Shown here piece by piece: positions 5,683 through 8,029 of a DNA stretch of 8,029 nt. Below the pieces are notes generated by a model, which worked only from the letters and a program-made list of their open reading frames with translations, did no database searches and was not told where the DNA came from. Position 1 is the stretch's first letter; the number at the start of each line of letters is the position of its first letter. Source of the stretch: Gammaproteobacteria bacterium (lineage in GTDB: Bacteria > Pseudomonadota > Gammaproteobacteria > Pseudomonadales > Azotimanducaceae); contig JAPOYW010000135.1 of the NCBI GenBank assembly GCA_026706425.1, forward strand, positions 1 through 8,029. Reading direction: 5' to 3'. Made by a program: the position numbers and the translations under genes.

Positions 5683-6408
5683 ATGAGCATCGCTGCCTCT
5701 GTCAATCGGACCATCGACCGGGCGCCGACCGGGCGGATATTCGGCTACGACGTCTTTGCGCAATACCGGGAGTCTCCCGGGGCGGTCGTGCGGGCCGTCA
5801 ACCGAAGCGTCGATACCCGACGACTGGAGCGCGTCGAAAAGGGACGTTTCTACAAGCCCCGGAAAGGGGCTCTCGGGAACGTTCCTGTCAGCGACGAGGA
5901 GCGCCTGCGCGATGCGTTGTATCGCAATGGACGGCGGACCGGTTACGTTACCGGACCCGCGCTCTACAACCGTCTGGGACTGACGACGCAAATGCCCAAG
6001 ACAGTCGCGATCGCGGTGAACCGTGCCACCCAGACCAAGGACCTCGGCACGATACGAATGAAGTTGCTGTCGAGGCGAGCGCCCATTTCAGATTCGACGG
6101 TGCCACTGCTCGAGATTCTGGACATCCTGCGCGACGCACGAAGGATGCCGGACGCGAACGTCGAACGCGTCATTCAGGAAATGACGAAGCGCCTGACGGA
6201 GCTCACGCCGGCCGAGCTGAAGAAACTGCAGCAGTTTGCGCTCGACTACTACAACCCGGCCACGCGAGCCCTGCTGGGAATGCTGCTGACGCGTTGCCAG
6301 AAAGAGGTGTTGCCAGCGCTCAAAGCGTCCCTCAACCCCACGACGCGTTTCGACCTGGGCATCAATCCGGACGAATGGCCGGAATCCCGAGCCTGGAACA
6401 TCCGGTGA
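5683..6408 (+). CDS. Type IV antitoxin, AbiEi/DUF6088 family
   Basis: This intact 241-residue protein is related to the AbiEi antitoxins (DUF6088 group). In the family, an N-terminal winged helix binds the operon promoter, and the C-terminal domain counters the AbiEii nucleotidyltransferase toxin. The N-terminal ~70 residues show the winged-helix pattern: a helix set, then DTRRLERVEKGRFYKPRKG (44-62), where the wing ends in the usual GrFYkPrk motif. GPALYNRLGLTTQMPKTVAI (91-110) matches the family's central N.LGL..Q.P block. Residues 160-210 are helical (ELKKLQQFALDYY at 178-190). ATG 5683 follows a good ribosome-binding site. The stop overlaps the toxin start as GTGA (6405-6408), the usual coupling of the pair. 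The toxin partner is broken and this gene is intact, as expected when an antitoxin outlives its toxin. The DNA encoding residues 93-241 is duplicated at 6836-7280. Confidence 0.8.
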   Translation: MSIAASVNRTIDRAPTGRIFGYDVFAQYRESPGAVVRAVNRSVDTRRLERVEKGRFYKPRKGALGNVPVSDEERLRDALYRNGRRTGYVTGPALYNRLGLTTQMPKTVAIAVNRATQTKDLGTIRMKLLSRRAPISDSTVPLLEILDILRDARRMPDANVERVIQEMTKRLTELTPAELKKLQQFALDYYNPATRALLGMLLTRCQKEVLPALKASLNPTTRFDLGINPDEWPESRAWNIR

Positions 6409-6433
6409 AGTTGCACGAGGCACCCGACACGTA
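5961..6433 (+). repeat. Long direct repeat, copy 1 (abiEi 3' part and abiEii start)
   Basis: This matches 6836-7306 with two single-base gaps and scattered substitutions, by eye around nine in ten bases alike. It covers antitoxin codons from Ala93 through the GTGA overlap and about ten toxin codons. Confidence 0.85.
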
Positions 6434-6738
6434 CCTGGAGCTCATCCAGGCCGCAGCAAACCACATCGGGATCCGGCCGTCCATGTCGAGAAAGACTACT
6501 GGGTCACCCGGGTACTCAAGCGCCTCCACGAATCCGACCACAGCCGGGCGCCCACGCATGGCTGTCCCCGTCACTCAGCGAAGCCGGCATTGTGGCCGAT
6601 GCAAAGAGTCTCTGGGACCAGGTGCGTTCGGAGTTTCGGGGCGGCTTCAGGGACATGGTGTACGGCGACTCCATTCCCGACGACGCGGAGGTGCTGGAGT
6701 GCCTTGCTTCCATTGGCGCTTCGTTGACCAGAGTCTAA
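6405..6738 (+). pseudogene. AbiEii-type toxin remnant with core deleted
   Basis: GTG 6405 overlaps the antitoxin stop. It opens with VKLHEAPDTYLELIQAAANH, the typical MKLHE..D...I..AA..... start of AbiEii/AbiGii nucleotidyltransferase toxins. A missing base near 6476-6479 shifts the frame, after which VHVEKDYWVTRVLKRLHES continues in frame 2 (VEKDYWVT is a hallmark of the family). From about 6546 the reading jumps to a third frame, SEAGIVADAKSLWDQVRSEF followed by FRDMVYGDSIPDDAEVLECL, ending at TAA 6736-6738. That is the family's C-terminus. Only ~100 of the usual ~250-300 residues remain. The central part with the GG-T/S and Asp-x-Asp nucleotidyltransferase motifs is absent, so the product cannot be an active toxin. 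Start, end and internal deletion are read directly; family membership is from recalled motifs. Confidence 0.75.
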
Positions 6739-6835
6739 GGACCGTGCGGAACAGCCCCGTGTCACAACCGTTGATACAGGCCACGACTCAGTAATGTTTA
6801 TCGATGAAACAACTTGACACTTAGAGCTACGAGAG
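6739..6835 (+). other. Spacer between the two abiE remnants
   Basis: 97 bases of lower GC with no gene. It ends by fusing to the duplicated antitoxin segment. TTGACA (6814-6819) could pass for a -35 box, but no -10 box follows at proper spacing. Confidence 0.3.
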
Positions 6836-7280
6836 GCTCTACAACCGTCTGGGCCTGACGACTCAAATTCCCAAGACCGTCGCGATCGCGGTAAACCGCG
6901 CCACCCACACCAAGGACCTGGGCACGATACGGACTCAGTTGCTGTCGAGGCGAGCGCCGATCTCGGATTCGACGGTGCCACTACTCGAGATCCTGGACAC
7001 CCTGCGCGACGCACGAAAGGTGCCGGACCCGAACGTCGAACGCGTCATTTGGGAAATGACGAAGCGTTTGACGGCGCTCACACCGGCCGAGCTGAAGAAA
7101 CTGCAGCAGTTTGCGCTCGACTACTACAACTCGGCCACGCGGCCCTGCTGGGAATGTTGCTGACGCGTTGCCAGAAAGAGGTGTTGCCGGCGCTCAAGTC
7201 GTCGCTCAACCCCACCACGCGTTTCGACCTGGGCATCGATCCGGACGAATGGCCTGAATCCCGAGCCTGGATATCCGGTG
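6836..7280 (+). pseudogene. Second AbiEi-like antitoxin, 5'-truncated and frameshifted
   Basis: This diverged paralogue covers codons 93-241 of the intact antitoxin at 5683. It reads LYNRLGLTTQIPKTVAIAVN and then SRRAPISDSTVPLLEILDTL. Compared with the first copy it has replacements such as Met104 to Ile, Gln118 to His and Ile148 to Thr, plus silent changes, so the two are not a fresh duplication. One base is missing near 7141 (ACGCGGCC versus ACGCGAGCC), which brings a stop at 7161-7163. The C-terminal portion continues in another frame to the end of the homology. The N-terminal winged helix is absent, and an in-frame TAG lies just upstream of the junction. A TTG at 6939 could open a 74-residue product, but nothing indicates it is translated. 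Confidence 0.75.
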
Positions 7281-7306
7281 AGGTTGCACGAGGCACCTGA
7301 CACGTA
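6836..7306 (+). repeat. Long direct repeat, copy 2
   Basis: Counterpart of 5961-6433, offset 875 bases at its left end and 873 at its right. The left boundary is at GCTCTACAAC. The right boundary is at GACACGTA, after which the two copies diverge completely. Confidence 0.85.
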
Positions 7307-7307
7307 A
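7278..7307 (+). pseudogene. First ten codons of a second AbiEii gene
   Basis: GTG 7278 opens VRLHEAPDT and hits TAA at 7305-7307. It corresponds to the start of the first toxin gene at 6405 and breaks where the duplication ends. It shows that the second copy also came from a complete antitoxin-toxin pair. Confidence 0.65.
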
Positions 7308-7321
7308 CCGGGGCCCAATCC

Positions 7322-8029
7322 CTACGTCGCTTCGTATGCCGTTCCTACCTGCCCCTTGCGGAGCAGCCGGTGCATTCGAGCGATGCGCCGGATATCCCCC
7401 GCCGGCACACCGGCATCCGCAGCGAAGCGCGGCCAGTCGGCCACCGCGTCCACTACCTGTTCCACTACGCGGCGGGCGGTCGGCCGCTTGAGGCCGGACG
7501 CGATGGCGAAGCGAACCAGATCGTCGCGCTCGAACCCGCTGCGCTTGCCGGCGAGGGTCATCTGGTGCTCGCGGGTCCATGGGCCATCTGCGTTGTACGC
7601 GTAGGCGACGTCGTAGGCCGGCGACAGCCGCCACCGACCACGGCGGTCCATGAGGAACGCGATGTTCTTCACATGGTCGTCCTGGTTCCGGGCCACCACG
7701 TTGAACACGGCGCGACGCACCAGTTGCTCCACTTCCCCCATGCCGAGACCGAGAAGCCGGATGGTCTCGACTGCTTGCTCGTACGCATAGGCACCCGCCA
7801 CGTTGTAGTCGAAATGCCGCAACGCGCCGAGCGACTGCATGTGCAGCTTGCGCCCGTCCGCGTTGCGGTCGAAACGGCGCGTCATGAAGTGGCTGCGGCC
7901 GCCCTCGTGGTGTAGACGGCACGGTGCCATTTCGACGCCTGCCGCGCGCGCCATTCGCGAGTACGCGTACTCGATGCGACCGAAGCCGAGCGGATCGGCC
8001 AGTTCCCGGTCACGGCTGTTTGCGACACC
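7322..8029 (-). CDS. HipA-like serine/threonine kinase toxin, 5'-partial
   Basis: The last 235 residues of a HipA-family kinase toxin are encoded; the N-terminal part lies beyond the right edge. In HipA systems the kinase phosphorylates a translation component (glutamyl-tRNA synthetase in E. coli) and is held by the DNA-binding antitoxin HipB. Visible motifs in order are GFGRIEYAYSRMARAAGVEM, where a conserved segment leads into the catalytic lobe, and HFMTRRFDR, then KLHMQSLGALRHFDY. The catalytic loop VVARNQDDHVKNIAFLMD follows, then LSPAYDVAYAYN with the metal-binding Asp, and HQMTLAGKRSGF. All key residues are present and the frame is uninterrupted, so this part is probably functional. 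No hipB-like gene is visible inside the window; it would be expected beyond 8029. The gene is convergent with the AbiE remnant, 15 bases from its end. Confidence 0.85.
   Translation of the reverse strand, partial: GVANSRDRELADPLGFGRIEYAYSRMARAAGVEMAPCRLHHEGGRSHFMTRRFDRNADGRKLHMQSLGALRHFDYNVAGAYAYEQAVETIRLLGLGMGEVEQLVRRAVFNVVARNQDDHVKNIAFLMDRRGRWRLSPAYDVAYAYNADGPWTREHQMTLAGKRSGFERDDLVRFAIASGLKRPTARRVVEQVVDAVADWPRFAADAGVPAGDIRRIARMHRLLRKGQVGTAYEAT

Noticed and set aside
5670..5991. Upstream extension of the minus-strand frame to an ATG at 5991
   Set aside because: Over this part it is antisense to the intact AbiEi gene, and its reading mirrors that gene; coding character on the minus strand begins only near 5661.
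6811..6845. Promoter with TTGACA at 6814-6819
   Set aside because: No acceptable -10 hexamer at 16-18 bases, and the downstream reading is a truncated pseudogene.

Overview
This GC-rich window has the look of an accessory (genomic-island) region of an uncultured or poorly characterised bacterium. No rRNA, ribosomal or housekeeping gene is present, so I cannot name a phylum. It contains three toxin-antitoxin or abortive-infection loci, tRNA-derived attachment-site remnants, and a minus-strand run of poorly known proteins, several of which look like nucleic-acid enzymes. Many genes are interrupted by 1-2 base frame changes. Either the island is decaying or the underlying reads carry indels.

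Layout. Positions 1-966 (plus strand) hold the 3' part of a DUF5615 PIN-like toxin gene, followed by a TTG-started gene whose product resembles the uracil-DNA-glycosylase fold. Positions 967-1245 are non-coding and include two direct copies of the 3' end of a tRNA-Leu gene, one reaching AGGCACCA and one starting at a CAA anticodon loop. These are best read as stacked integration scars. Abutting the second scar is the broken 5' part of a probable HNH endonuclease gene (minus strand, to 1425).

Positions 1616-5661 (minus strand) form a run of genes. In transcription order they are: an unrecognised N-terminal piece that appears frameshifted into a DUF429-like RNase H-fold protein; an unrecognised 296-residue protein with an ALEHT motif; a small unrecognised protein frameshifted into a DUF6884 protein; and a helix-hairpin-helix DNA-glycosylase-like protein with a four-cysteine tail. 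Their shared orientation suggests a single cassette. This is the best candidate here for an undescribed system, with nucleic-acid processing or defence as a guess.

Positions 5683-7307 (plus strand) carry an AbiE-type (type IV) toxin-antitoxin locus. It consists of an intact DUF6088/AbiEi-like antitoxin gene, a GTGA overlap into an AbiEii toxin gene that has lost its nucleotidyltransferase core, and then a second, diverged and truncated copy of the antitoxin 3' half plus the first ten codons of another toxin gene. Positions 7322-8029 (minus strand) hold the C-terminal part of a HipA-like kinase toxin gene that converges on the AbiE remnant and runs off the right edge.
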